Of a stretch of DNA of 64,000 bases, positions 1 through 8,637 are shown in pieces. The translations under genes were made by a program, and so were the position numbers. Below the pieces are notes generated by a model that was not told the DNA's origin, made no database searches, and saw nothing but the letters and a program-made list of their open reading frames with translations. Each line of letters begins with the position of its first letter. Position 1 is the stretch's first letter. The stretch is from Gemmatimonadota bacterium (GTDB lineage Bacteria; Gemmatimonadota; Gemmatimonadetes; Gemmatimonadales; Gemmatimonadaceae), in contig JAHFCU010000009.1 in NCBI GenBank assembly GCA_023249305.1, forward strand, positions 1 to 64,000. Reading direction: 5' to 3'.

Positions 1-1852
1 GCTCGGCGGTGATCGCCGCCACCATCTGGCGCGCGCGCTCCATCGCCTCGCCGCCTACCGCAGCAATCGTCACCAGGCCGGTGTCGTCCACCGTGACCTC
101 GGCGCCCGTCTCGTCCTGAATGCCACGGATCGTCTTGCCCTTCGGTCCGATGAGGTCGCCGATCTTCTCGGGACTGATGTTCATCGTCACGATGCGCGGC
201 GCCCACTTGCTCAGTTCGGCGCGCGGCGTCGCAATCGCCTTGTTCATCTCGCCGAGGATGTGCAGGCGCCCTTCCTTGGCCTGCGCAAGCGCCTCGGCCA
301 TGATCTTGAGATCGAGTCCTTGGATCTTGATGTCCATTTGAATGGACGTGATCCCGTCCTTCGTCCCCGCGACCTTGAAGTCCATGTCGCCCAGATGATC
401 CTCGGTGCCGAGGATGTCGGTGAGCACCGCGTACTTCTTCCCTTCCTTGATCAATCCCATCGCGACACCGGCCACCGCGCCCTTCAGCGGAATGCCGCCG
501 TCGAAGCACGACAGCGAACCGCCGCACACCGATGCCATGGACGACGAGCCGTTCGATTCCAGCACGTCCGACACGATGCGGATGGTATACGGGAAGTCTT
601 CGAACGGCGGCAGGACACCTTGGATGGCGCGCTCGGCCAGGTTGCCGTGGCCAATTTCGCGGCGACTGGTGCCGCGCATCATCTTCACTTCACCCGTCGA
701 GAACGGAGGGAAGTTGTAGTGGAGCATGAACGCCTTGGTGGTCTCTTTCGCGACGTCAATGGAGTCCAGGCGTTGCACGTCGTTGGCGGTGCCAAGTGTT
801 GCGGCGACGAGCGCCTGCGTCTGGCCGCGCGTGAAGAGCGCCGAGCCGTGCGCGCGCGGCAGCACGCCGGTGTCAATGCTGATCGGGCGCACTTCGGTGG
901 GCTTGCGGCCGTCAACGCGAAGTCCGGTGTCGAGCACTTGCGCGCGCAGCGCGGCGTACTCGAGGTCGCCCAGCACGCTGCCGACGAATGACACCTGTTC
1001 GGGCGCGAGCGCCGTCGCCATCTCTGCCTTCACGGCGTCCTTCACCGACTCGACGGCCTGGATGCGCGAGTGCTTCTCCTTCTGGTTGATCGCATCCTCG
1101 ATGCGCCCCTGGGCAGCCTTCGTCACCGCTTCGAGTACGTCAGCTGGCGTCTCGGTCTTCTCCCACGCCATCTTCTCAACCGTAATCTTGGAGAGCAACT
1201 CTTCCTGCATCGCGATCAGCTCGCGAATGCCTCCTTGCGCGATGCCCAGGCCCTTGATGACGTCGTCCTCGCTGATTTCGAGTGCGCCGCCCTCGACCAT
1301 CATGATCGAGTCTTGCGCGCCGGCGACCACGACGTCCATGTCGGAGAACTCGAGCGCCTGGAACGTGGGGTTGAGCACCCACTTCCCTTCGACGCGGCCC
1401 ACGCGCACGCCGGCGATCGGGCCGGCCCACGGAATCCGGCTCACGCTCAGCGCGAAGCTCGTGGCGACGAGGCCGAGAACGTCGGCGTCATTCTCCTGGT
1501 CCGCCGAGATGACGTAGATGAAAACCTGGACTTCGTTCTGGAAGCCTTCCGGGAAGAGCGGGCGGATGGAGCGGTCAATGATGCGGCACGAGAGAATCTC
1601 CTCGTCGCGCGGGCGCCCTTCGCGCTTGATGAACCCGCCCGGGATCTTGCCTGCGGCGTAGGTCTTTTCTTTGTACTCGACGGTCAGCGGGAAGAACGGA
1701 AGCGTGCTCTTCTTGTCACTGACGGTCACGGCGGCAAGCACCATGGTCTCGCCGAACTGGACGAGGGCGGAACCGGCGGCCTGCTTGGCCATCCGCCCCG
1801 TCTCGAGGACAAGGCGACGACCGGCGAAGGTCCGCTCAATGCGATGCATCAT
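1..1852 (-). CDS. pnp: Polyribonucleotide nucleotidyltransferase (PNPase), 3' end outside window
   Basis: PNPase is the trimeric phosphorolytic 3'-5' exoribonuclease of RNA turnover. About 617 codons are visible. They begin MMHRIERTFAGRRLVLETGR (ATG at 1852; a second ATG at 1849 is equally possible). The first RNase PH domain is followed by the second, which carries the phosphate-site motif LESNGSSSMASVCGGSL. A KH domain starts near the left edge with its loop IGPKGK. The window ends inside the KH domain, so the rest of it and the expected S1 domain lie outside. The gene sits 75 bp after rpsO in the same direction, the classic rpsO-pnp pair, with a hairpin between them. Identity is secure from length, motif order and neighbour. 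Confidence 0.97.
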   Translation of the reverse strand, partial: MMHRIERTFAGRRLVLETGRMAKQAAGSALVQFGETMVLAAVTVSDKKSTLPFFPLTVEYKEKTYAAGKIPGGFIKREGRPRDEEILSCRIIDRSIRPLFPEGFQNEVQVFIYVISADQENDADVLGLVATSFALSVSRIPWAGPIAGVRVGRVEGKWVLNPTFQALEFSDMDVVVAGAQDSIMMVEGGALEISEDDVIKGLGIAQGGIRELIAMQEELLSKITVEKMAWEKTETPADVLEAVTKAAQGRIEDAINQKEKHSRIQAVESVKDAVKAEMATALAPEQVSFVGSVLGDLEYAALRAQVLDTGLRVDGRKPTEVRPISIDTGVLPRAHGSALFTRGQTQALVAATLGTANDVQRLDSIDVAKETTKAFMLHYNFPPFSTGEVKMMRGTSRREIGHGNLAERAIQGVLPPFEDFPYTIRIVSDVLESNGSSSMASVCGGSLSCFDGGIPLKGAVAGVAMGLIKEGKKYAVLTDILGTEDHLGDMDFKVAGTKDGITSIQMDIKIQGLDLKIMAEALAQAKEGRLHILGEMNKAIATPRAELSKWAPRIVTMNISPEKIGDLIGPKGKTIRGIQDETGAEVTVDDTGLVTIAAVGGEAMERARQMVAAITAE

Positions 1853-1880
1853 GTGTAGTGTGTCTCGGTAGAACGCAAAA

Positions 1881-1909
1881 CGCGCGGGCCGCTGTCCTGC
1901 GCCCGCGCG
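1881..1909 (-). terminator. GC-rich hairpin between rpsO and pnp
   Basis: A 9-bp perfect stem (1881-1889 with 1901-1909) with an 11-nt loop is followed on the minus strand by TTTTGC. It may be a partial terminator or attenuator after rpsO, or the RNase-processing hairpin typical of rpsO-pnp transcripts. The T-tract is short, so readthrough into pnp is likely. Confidence 0.5.
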
Positions 1910-1927
1910 CTACGCGCTGCGTGGTTC

Positions 1928-2188
1928 TTAGTAGCGCAGGCCCAGGTCTGCAATGAGCTTGCGATAGCCTTCGACGTCCGTGCGCTTGAGGTAGTCAAGC
2001 AGGCGACGGCGCTTGCCCACGAGCTTCAGCAGCCCGCGGCGGCCGTGGTGATCCTTGGCGTGCTGACGAAAGTGATCAGTCAAGTAATTGATCCGTTCCG
2101 TGATCACGCCGACCTGGACGTACGACGAGCCCGTGTCGGAGTCGTGGCGGCGATTCGCGGTGATCGCCGGCTTCTTGTCGAATGGCAT
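1928..2188 (-). CDS. rpsO: 30S ribosomal protein S15
   Basis: The 86-residue product begins [20 protein letters not shown] and ends LIADLGLRY. It has the S15 helical core, including the conserved stretch [19 protein letters not shown] that binds the 16S rRNA three-way junction. Length is close to the family's usual 89. A longer upstream reading frame exists, but the ATG at 2188 gives the canonical N-terminus. It has a promoter about 50 bp upstream and lies just before pnp on the same strand. Confidence 0.97.
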   Translation of the reverse strand: MPFDKKPAITANRRHDSDTGSSYVQVGVITERINYLTDHFRQHAKDHHGRRGLLKLVGKRRRLLDYLKRTDVEGYRKLIADLGLRY

Positions 2189-2242
2189 TTCCTGGTTCCC
2201 TGCGTACTTCGGTGTCTTAGGCCAATTTCGTTGTAGCTGAGA

Positions 2243-2271
2243 AAAATACCCGACGATGCACTGTATGTAAA
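2243..2271 (-). promoter_or_regulatory. Putative promoter of rpsO-pnp
   Basis: On the minus strand TTTACA (2271-2266) is followed by a 17-nt spacer and TATTTT (2248-2243), a good sigma70-like pair. Transcription would start near 2236, giving a leader of about 48 nt to rpsO. It lies in the gene-free gap after rseP. Confidence 0.5.
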
Positions 2272-2288
2272 GTCCCAGAACAGACTTA

Positions 2289-2311
2289 GGATTTGGAATC
2301 CGGATTGCGAT
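2289..2311. repeat. Copy 1 of a dispersed intergenic repeat
   Basis: The 23 bases match 47274-47296 with one difference; the 18-base core TGGAATCCGGATTGCGAT is identical. It lies 18 bp upstream of the rpsO -35 box. Shorter related words occur at 58399-58431. Confidence 0.6.
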
Positions 2312-2421
2312 TAGATGGATTCGCATCGGCGATCTCGATCGTCGACCATACGCCCGATCGCGGATCCCTTTCTGCATTCCTGATCCGTGATCGTCGTAAT
2401 CCGAGTTCCATATCCTCAGTC

Positions 2422-3621
2422 TTACCTGAACAGCGCCACAATATCGTTGAACATCACCACGGCAAACAGCGCGACGATGGCCGCGAGTCCCACCCGCATC
2501 ACGTTCTCCCGTGTCCGCGAGCTAAACGGCGACCCTTTAGCCGACTCGGCGAGAGTGAGCAACACCTGACCACCGTCAAGAATTGGTACAGGTAGCAAGT
2601 TCAAGATCGCTAAGTTTATGCTAAGAAAGGCGATGAGCGCCCACAGCGACTCTAGTCCCGTGCGCGCCGCAGCCACAGAGGTGCGGGCAATCGCCACCGG
2701 ACCTCCCAAGTTCTTCACCGAGATAGTCCCGCGAACAAGCCCTCCAACGACGCCGACCACTGAACTCGCCATCGCCCACGTGGCCCGCCAACCGGCGACC
2801 GTCGCCGACAGGAGTCCGAGCCGGTCACGTTCGATGCGGTCCTTCGGATAGGCGCCGATGCGACCGACCGTCACCGCCCTTCCAGTTGCCGCGTCCGCCC
2901 CTTTGACCGCGACCGGCGTAATCGCCAGCGCGACCGAAGCGCCACCGCGCACGATACCGAGCCGGATCTCCTTTCCTGCGGAGCCCGAGATCGTCGCCAG
3001 CATCTCGGTCCACGCCCGAACCGGCATGCCATTGATGCTGGCGATCGAGTCGCCGGGGAGCAGCCCGGCCTTTTGCGCGGGCATGTCGGCGACCAACGAG
3101 TCCACGACGGCCGGCACATACGGACGCCCGTAGTACGCGAACACTCCGCTTGACACGACGAGCGTAAGCACGACGTTCATCGTCACGCCGGCCAGCATGA
3201 TGACGATTCGCGCCCAGAGTGGCTTGCTTTCGAACCAGCGGTCGGGTGGCACCGGTTTCGGCCCGAACGGGACCATCGCGTTCTCGTCCCAGTCGGTCGG
3301 CCTCGCCTCCCCTTCACCCGTCACTCCACTCGTCCCCCCGTCCTTAGCCCCCGCGCTCGCTTCTCGGCCCTCCGGCGTTCCCCCCTCGATCATGGCCATC
3401 GTTTCGTCTTCTCGACTGGCCATGCGCACGTACCCGCCGAGTGGCAGCGCGGCGAGCACGTATTCCGTCTCACCTCGTCGCATCTTCCATAACGCCGGGC
3501 CGAATCCCAGTGAGAAGCGCGGCGCGTAGACGCCCGCCCACTTGGCCGCAAGGAAATGCCCGAGCTCGTGCACGAAGATCACGAGCCCCAGGACGAGCAC
3601 CGGTGCAAGCCACGCTATCAT
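2422..3621 (-). CDS. rseP: Site-2 intramembrane metalloprotease RseP
   Basis: This 399-residue inner-membrane zinc protease of the S2P/M50 family releases envelope-stress anti-sigma factors. The active-site motif HELGH is at residues 18-22 in the first membrane segment. A PDZ domain lies in the middle (around [20 protein letters not shown]), and the third zinc-ligand region [11 protein letters not shown] is near the C-terminus. An insertion rich in Gly, Glu and Pro (about residues 85-130) precedes the second membrane segment. The start at 3621 is chosen because it overlaps the dxr stop as ATGA and has GGAGAT a few bases upstream; the frame remains open further upstream but only inside dxr. 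It is the last gene of the rplM-to-rseP run. Confidence 0.95.
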   Translation of the reverse strand: MIAWLAPVLVLGLVIFVHELGHFLAAKWAGVYAPRFSLGFGPALWKMRRGETEYVLAALPLGGYVRMASREDETMAMIEGGTPEGREASAGAKDGGTSGVTGEGEARPTDWDENAMVPFGPKPVPPDRWFESKPLWARIVIMLAGVTMNVVLTLVVSSGVFAYYGRPYVPAVVDSLVADMPAQKAGLLPGDSIASINGMPVRAWTEMLATISGSAGKEIRLGIVRGGASVALAITPVAVKGADAATGRAVTVGRIGAYPKDRIERDRLGLLSATVAGWRATWAMASSVVGVVGGLVRGTISVKNLGGPVAIARTSVAAARTGLESLWALIAFLSINLAILNLLPVPILDGGQVLLTLAESAKGSPFSSRTRENVMRVGLAAIVALFAVVMFNDIVALFR

Positions 3622-4748
3622 CGGAACATCTCCTTCACGGTTCGCCGTGCTGCTGCATCGGCATGCCATAGCGCGGGCAGGTCGTCGCCGGCCAGTCCGG
3701 CGTGACGCGCCAGGGCTTCGTGCACGGCGTCAGCGATCGCGCCGAACGGCGCGCGCCCCTCGAGGAAGAGCGCCACTGCCTGCTCATTCGCGCCATTGAA
3801 TACCGCCGGTGCGGCTCCGCCGGCCTTTCCCGCCGCAACTCCGAGACCAAGGCACGGAAAGACGTCGTGGCGCACCGTTTCAAAATCCAGCCGCGCCGCC
3901 GCGATGGGATCGAAGGCGGGAATGCCCGGGTCCTCCAGCCGCTCTGGGTGTGAAAACGCGTAGAGAATGGGGAGTTCCATCGATGGCACGCCGAGCTGCG
4001 CGAGGACGCTGCCGTCCCGGAATTCGACCATTGAATGCACGATGCTCTGGGGATGGACGACGACCTCGATCTGGTCGTACCCCAAGCCGAAGAGGAAGTG
4101 CGCTTCGATGACCTCGAGCGCCTTGTTGGCGAGCGTGGCGCTGTCCACGGTGATCTTCCGCCCCATGGACCACGTTGGGTGGCGCAGGGCGTCATGCGCG
4201 GTCGCCTTTCGTATGCGATCGATGGGCCATTCGCGGAACGGTCCACCGGATGCGGTGATGATCAGTCGGCGCACCTCAGCCGCGCCGCGCACTCCGAGAC
4301 ACTGCAGAATCGCCGAGTGTTCGCTGTCCACCGGCACCACGATGCCACCGCCGCGCCGCGCCGCGGCACCGACCAGCTCGCCGCCAACCACGAGCGACTC
4401 TTTGTTCGCGAGCGCCACGCGCTTGCCCGCGTCGAGCGCCGCCAGCGTCGCGTCGAGCCCTGCGGCGCCGACGATCGCATTGAGCACGATGCTCGTGTCG
4501 GGCCGCGTCGCGGCTTCAACCAGCGATCCAGGTCCGCGTCCCCACGTCGCTGGCACTTCACCGTCGCCCTCGACCAGAGCGACGAAGCCCGGCGACCAGT
4601 CGGACACCTGCTGCCGCAGCACGGCCACGTTGGCGTGCGCCGTCAGCACGCGCACCTCGAACCGTTCACGATGCCGCGCGAGAACCCGCAGCGCCGTGGT
4701 TCCGATGGACCCGGTGGATCCGAGGATCGCGACACCCTGCGTCGTCAT
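3618..4748 (-). CDS. dxr: 1-deoxy-D-xylulose 5-phosphate reductoisomerase
   Basis: Dxr converts DXP to 2-C-methyl-D-erythritol 4-phosphate with NADPH, the committed step of the MEP isoprenoid pathway. The 376-residue product starts MTTQGVAILGSTGSIG, with the Rossmann NADPH motif. It carries the flexible-loop/active-site segments TASGGPFRE and NGANEQAV expected for the family. The ATG overlaps the cdsA stop (ATGA), and the stop overlaps the rseP start. The partner enzyme dxs is also in this window, at 59317-61239. Confidence 0.97.
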   Translation of the reverse strand: MTTQGVAILGSTGSIGTTALRVLARHRERFEVRVLTAHANVAVLRQQVSDWSPGFVALVEGDGEVPATWGRGPGSLVEAATRPDTSIVLNAIVGAAGLDATLAALDAGKRVALANKESLVVGGELVGAAARRGGGIVVPVDSEHSAILQCLGVRGAAEVRRLIITASGGPFREWPIDRIRKATAHDALRHPTWSMGRKITVDSATLANKALEVIEAHFLFGLGYDQIEVVVHPQSIVHSMVEFRDGSVLAQLGVPSMELPILYAFSHPERLEDPGIPAFDPIAAARLDFETVRHDVFPCLGLGVAAGKAGGAAPAVFNGANEQAVALFLEGRAPFGAIADAVHEALARHAGLAGDDLPALWHADAAARRTVKEMFR

Positions 4749-5602
4749 CAGGGCCGATAGACGAGGAACGCGCTGAGCAGCACGTACCCGACGGGCAGCG
4801 TGAACAGCAATGAATCCACGCGGTCGAGCATACCGCCGTGCCCGGGAATGATGCGCGAGCTGTCCTTCACGCCGGCTTCGCGCTTGAGCATGGATTCGGC
4901 GAGGTCGCCGACCTGCGCCGCGATGCTGAGCACGACGCCCACCACCACAATCCCGAGTGGGTGAAGCGTCACGTGGGCTACGGGCGGCAGCACGAGCGCG
5001 GCCAGCGCCCATGTCGTGAGCACACTGGCGACGACAGCACCGTAGGCGCCCGCCCACGTCTTGGCCGGGCTAACCGAAGGCATGAGCTTGGCGCGCCCGA
5101 ACGCCTTGCCGGCGAGGTACGCGCCGCTGTCATTGAGCCACGTCACGAGCACTGGCACCAGCACCACCGCGGTGCCGCCGAGTGCGTCAATCACAAAGTC
5201 GTGGTAACGCAGCGCGTACGCGAAGCTCAGCATGCCGCCCGTGTACAGGGCGCCGGCCAGCGTCGTGCCGACGGCGGCCATCGGGCCGCCGGCGCTGCCG
5301 CGTGCAAACAGCACCACGGTGAGCAGCACCGGCACGACCAACGCGACCACACTGACCGGCGGCACCCAGAGTCCGAGATAGCGCGCGTGCACGGCAATCG
5401 GGATCAGCGCGCTCAGCATTACGCCCGCGGTGATGAGCGGCCGTGCGCCGCGCGCTTCCGCCAGCCGGAAGAACTCCCACGCGGCCAATCCCGACGCGAG
5501 CGCCAGCAACGTGACGAGTGCGGGCCCGCCGGCATACACGCAACCCACGACGATCGGACTGAGCACGATCGCGACGAGAAGCCGCTTGGGGAATTCGCTC
5601 AC
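4748..5602 (-). CDS. cdsA: Phosphatidate cytidylyltransferase (CDP-diacylglycerol synthase)
   Basis: CdsA is a polytopic inner-membrane enzyme making CDP-diacylglycerol from phosphatidate and CTP for phospholipid synthesis. The product has 284 residues, starts at GTG 5602 (MSEFPKRLLVAIVLSPIVVG), and has about seven hydrophobic segments. Signature stretches are SPAKTWAGAYGA and, near the end, RIIPGHGGMLDRVDS. It lies 13 bp after uppS and overlaps dxr by ATGA, as in many bacteria. Confidence 0.95.
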   Translation of the reverse strand: MSEFPKRLLVAIVLSPIVVGCVYAGGPALVTLLALASGLAAWEFFRLAEARGARPLITAGVMLSALIPIAVHARYLGLWVPPVSVVALVVPVLLTVVLFARGSAGGPMAAVGTTLAGALYTGGMLSFAYALRYHDFVIDALGGTAVVLVPVLVTWLNDSGAYLAGKAFGRAKLMPSVSPAKTWAGAYGAVVASVLTTWALAALVLPPVAHVTLHPLGIVVVGVVLSIAAQVGDLAESMLKREAGVKDSSRIIPGHGGMLDRVDSLLFTLPVGYVLLSAFLVYRP

Positions 5603-5615
5603 GCGCGTGGCCTGG

Positions 5616-6362
5616 CTACGCCGAGACGCGGCCGAAGCGGCGCTCGCGACTCTGGAAATCGAGGATCGCTTTGTACAGGTCCCCGCGACCGAAATCGGGC
5701 CACAGCACCGGCGAGATGTGAATCTCCGTGTACGCCAGCTGCCAGAGCAGGAAGTTCGAGATGCGCATCTCGCCTGACGTGCGAATCAACAGATCAGGAT
5801 CAGGGCACCCCGCCGTGAACAGACGCCCCGTCAGCGCCGCCTCGTCGACTTGCGCCGGCGTCATGCGGCCCGCGGCGACGTCTTCTGCGAGCAACCGCGC
5901 CGCGCGCGTGATTTCGGCGCGCGAGCCGTATGAAATGAACAGGTTGAGGATCAGTTTCGTGTTCGGCGCGGTGAGCGCCATCACACGGTCCACTGCCGCG
6001 CGCGCCGGCTTGGCCAGGCGGTCGAGGTCGCCGAGGAAGACGACGCGCACGCCCTGCTCGTGGAGTTCCCGCGTCTCTTTCTGGATGTACTCCTCGAGCA
6101 GCGACATCAGCGCCGACACCTCGCCGGCGGGGCGCTGCCAGTTCTCCTGTGAGAACGCGAACAGCGACAGCACTTCGAGGCCCGCCTCGATGGACGCCTC
6201 CACGACCTCGCGCACGGACTTCATGCCGTGGCGATGCCCGACGGGACGCGGAAGCATGCGCTCGCGCGCCCAGCGACCGTTGCCGTCCATGATGATCGCG
6301 ACATGACGCGGAATCGCGCCCTGCACGCGCATCTGGGCGAGGAGTTCGTCGGCGGCGCCCAT
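5616..6362 (-). CDS. uppS: Isoprenyl (undecaprenyl) diphosphate synthase
   Basis: This cytosolic cis-prenyltransferase extends farnesyl diphosphate to the C55 carrier lipid for peptidoglycan and other wall polymers. The product has 248 residues, with HVAIIMDGNGRWAR (catalytic Asp), FAFSQENWQRP, and the C-terminal RTSGEMRISNFLLWQLAYTE. The ATG at 6362 was chosen because it gives the normal family length; the frame extends upstream into frr. It lies 7 bp after frr. Farnesyl diphosphate could come from the ispA-like gene at 61276. Confidence 0.96.
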   Translation of the reverse strand: MGAADELLAQMRVQGAIPRHVAIIMDGNGRWARERMLPRPVGHRHGMKSVREVVEASIEAGLEVLSLFAFSQENWQRPAGEVSALMSLLEEYIQKETRELHEQGVRVVFLGDLDRLAKPARAAVDRVMALTAPNTKLILNLFISYGSRAEITRAARLLAEDVAAGRMTPAQVDEAALTGRLFTAGCPDPDLLIRTSGEMRISNFLLWQLAYTEIHISPVLWPDFGRGDLYKAILDFQSRERRFGRVSA

Positions 6363-6369
6363 CGCGCGG

Positions 6370-6924
6370 TCAGACCTCCATGATCTCGGCTTCCTTCGCC
6401 TTGCTGAGATCGTCGATCTTCTTGATGTGGTCGTCGTGGAGCTTCTGCAGTTCCTTCTCCGCGTGCTTGACGTCGTCCTCGGAGACGCCGTCGAGCTTCT
6501 TGAGCAGGTCGCGGGCGTGCGTTCGCGCGTGCCGGACCGCAATGTGACCGTCCTCGACGTACTTGTGCACCTGCTTCACCAGTTCCTTGCGGCGCTGCTC
6601 GTTCATGGCCGGCAACGGCACGCGAATAATCGTTCCCTGGATGGCCGGGTCGAAGCCGAGCCCCGACTCGCGAATCGCCTTTTCGACGGCGCGGATCTGC
6701 CCCTTATCGAATGGCGTCACGATGAGCGCGCGCGGCTCCGGGGCGTTGACGCTCGCCACCTGGTTGAGCGACACGAGCGCGCCATAGGCTTCCACCTTCA
6801 CGGCGTCGAGCATGCTCGGCGCAGCCTTGCCCGACCGCACCGAGCCGAACTCACGCTTCACGGCATCGATCCCCTTCTCCATCGCCGCGCGGCAATCCTT
6901 CACGATATTCGGAATCGCGGTCAT
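6370..6924 (-). CDS. frr: Ribosome recycling factor
   Basis: RRF splits post-termination ribosomes together with EF-G. The 184-residue product has the usual family length and includes GSVRSGKAAPSMLDAVKVEA and RVPLPAMNEQRRKELVKQV. Its ATG overlaps the pyrH stop as ATGA, so the two are probably translationally coupled. The order rpsB-tsf-pyrH-frr is widely conserved. Confidence 0.97.
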   Translation of the reverse strand: MTAIPNIVKDCRAAMEKGIDAVKREFGSVRSGKAAPSMLDAVKVEAYGALVSLNQVASVNAPEPRALIVTPFDKGQIRAVEKAIRESGLGFDPAIQGTIIRVPLPAMNEQRRKELVKQVHKYVEDGHIAVRHARTHARDLLKKLDGVSEDDVKHAEKELQKLHDDHIKKIDDLSKAKEAEIMEV

Positions 6925-7634
6925 GAAACCAAGGTCCCCACCGGCTTGCCGCGGATCGCATCGGCCACGGCTTCCGGCGCGTTGATGTTAAGCACGATCA
7001 GCGGCAGCGCATTCTCCTTGCAGAGCGTGATCGCGGTCTGGTCCATTACGCCGAGTTCCTCGAGCATCACATCACGGTAGCTGATGCGATCGTACCGCGT
7101 GGCCGACGAATCCTTCTTTGGATCGGCCGAGTAGATGCCGTCCACGCTGGTCGCCTTGATGATGACGTCCGCCTTCATCTGGATGGCCCGCAGCACGGCC
7201 GCCGTGTCGGTGGAAAAATACGGGTTCCCCGTCCCCCCGGCAAAGACGACGCACCGCCCCTTTTCAAGATGGCGCATCGCTCGCCGACGGATGTACGGCT
7301 CCGCCAGCTCCTCCATGCGGATGGCGGTCATCACGCGGGTGTCGAGCCCGTCGCGCTCCAACACGTCCTGCAGCGCCAGCGCGTTAATGACCGTGCCCAG
7401 CATGCCCATGTAGTCGGCGCTTACACGGTCCATCCCCATGCGCGACACCTGCGAGCCGCGCACGATGTTTCCGCCGCCGATGACGACCGCCACCTGTGCG
7501 CCCATGCCGTGAATCGTCCGGATCTGGTGCGAAAACCGTTTGATGGCCTCGAAGTCAAACCCGAAGCCCTTCTCCCCGGCGAGCGCCTCGCCGGACAGCT
7601 TGAGCAGCACGCGGGGATACTTGAGCGCCGACAT
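6921..7634 (-). CDS. pyrH: UMP kinase
   Basis: PyrH phosphorylates UMP to UDP using ATP; it is a hexameric amino-acid-kinase-fold enzyme regulated by GTP and UTP in other bacteria. The product has 237 residues and starts MSALKYPRVLLKLSGEAL, with GGGNIVRG and the nucleotide segment GTGNPYFSTDTAAVLRA. The ATG at 7634 lies 5 bp after the tsf stop; an upstream extension in the same frame runs into tsf and is rejected. Confidence 0.97.
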   Translation of the reverse strand: MSALKYPRVLLKLSGEALAGEKGFGFDFEAIKRFSHQIRTIHGMGAQVAVVIGGGNIVRGSQVSRMGMDRVSADYMGMLGTVINALALQDVLERDGLDTRVMTAIRMEELAEPYIRRRAMRHLEKGRCVVFAGGTGNPYFSTDTAAVLRAIQMKADVIIKATSVDGIYSADPKKDSSATRYDRISYRDVMLEELGVMDQTAITLCKENALPLIVLNINAPEAVADAIRGKPVGTLVS

Positions 7635-7639
7635 GTTGA

Positions 7640-8527
7640 CTAGCCCTCTCCCATCTTGAAGCGGGCGAAGCGCACCACCGTGGCCCCGGCACCCGCGTCC
7701 TTGATCAGCTGGCCAATGGTCTTGGTATCTTCGCGCACCCAAGGCTGCTCGGTGAGGACGATCTCACCGAAGAACTTATTGATGCGCCCTTCCACCATCT
7801 TCTCGGCGATGTTCTGCGGCTTGCCGCTCGCCACCGCCTGCTCCACGTAAATCTCGCGTTCGCGCTTCACGACCGCGGGGTCCACGCCGGAGCGGTCGAC
7901 GGCCATCGCCGGCGCGGGCACACCCGCCGCCACGTGCTCGGCAATCGTGTTGGCCAGCGCTTGGCCCGCCGCGCCGGCGAGTCCCGCCACTTCGACGAGC
8001 ACGCCCACCCGTCCGTTGAAGTGCAGGTAGAAGCCGACCGTCCCGCCGGCGTTTACGGTGAAACGCGCGACGTGCTTCAGGACCACGTTCTCGCCCGTCT
8101 TGGCGGACGCGGCCTTCACGACCTCTCCCACCGTGCGCGCCGCATCCGCATACCACTTCGTCCCCAAGTACTCACCCGCGGCGCCGACCTTCACGACGCC
8201 GGCCACACCCGCGTCCTTGGCCACGTGTTCGACCAACTGCTTCGAGAGCGCGACGAACTCGTCATTGCGTCCCACGAAATCGGTTTCGGAGTTGATCTCG
8301 ATCATCGCCGCGGCGCTCGCGTCGGCGGCCACCCACGTCGCGATCTGGCCCTCAGACGCTGCGCGATCCGCGCGCTTCTCGGCCTTCGTGATTCCTTTCT
8401 TGCGCAGGATGTCCACCGCCGCGTCCACCGCGCCGCCGGCCTCTTCGAGCGCCTTCTTGCAGTCCATCATGCCGGCGCCGGTGCGGGCGCGGAGCTCGGC
8501 AACATCCTTCGCTGAGATTGCAGCCAT
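7640..8527 (-). CDS. tsf: Translation elongation factor Ts
   Basis: EF-Ts is the nucleotide-exchange factor of EF-Tu. The 295-residue product has an N-terminal UBA-like domain with RTGAGMMDCKKAL, followed by the core motif INSETDFVGRN. The C-terminal region includes VVRFARFKMGEG. Length is normal for the long form with two core subdomains. It is separated from rpsB by 110 bp holding a strong hairpin, so its expression may be set partly by readthrough from rpsB. Confidence 0.96.
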   Translation of the reverse strand: MAAISAKDVAELRARTGAGMMDCKKALEEAGGAVDAAVDILRKKGITKAEKRADRAASEGQIATWVAADASAAAMIEINSETDFVGRNDEFVALSKQLVEHVAKDAGVAGVVKVGAAGEYLGTKWYADAARTVGEVVKAASAKTGENVVLKHVARFTVNAGGTVGFYLHFNGRVGVLVEVAGLAGAAGQALANTIAEHVAAGVPAPAMAVDRSGVDPAVVKREREIYVEQAVASGKPQNIAEKMVEGRINKFFGEIVLTEQPWVREDTKTIGQLIKDAGAGATVVRFARFKMGEG

Positions 8528-8563
8528 ATACTGATGCCTTCTTGAGTAGTCAGTCGTTGTGAA

Positions 8564-8593
8564 GACGCCGCCGGCTTCGCGGCCGGCGGCGTC
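8564..8593 (-). terminator. Strong hairpin between rpsB and tsf
   Basis: A 12-bp perfect stem (8564-8575 with 8582-8593) encloses a 6-nt loop. On the minus strand it is followed by TTCACAACG rather than a run of T, so it looks like an attenuator or RNA-stability hairpin more than a full terminator. The downstream genes tsf-pyrH-frr still need transcription. Confidence 0.5.
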
Positions 8594-8637
8594 AAGAAGA
8601 ATACGCGCTGGTCGGCGTGATCACCACGCCGGAGCGC

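Larger units (their letters stand above)
2189..2421. other. Intergenic region rseP / rpsO
   Basis: This 233-bp gap holds the rpsO promoter and leader in its left half. Its right half is AT-richer than its surroundings and rich in GATC/AATCC words, including the dispersed repeat at 2289-2311. No convincing terminator after rseP and no small gene was seen. Confidence 0.6.

Noticed and set aside
2330-2421. A terminator or small gene after rseP
   Set aside because: GATC-rich palindromic words are present, but no stable stem with T-run and no coding pattern was found.
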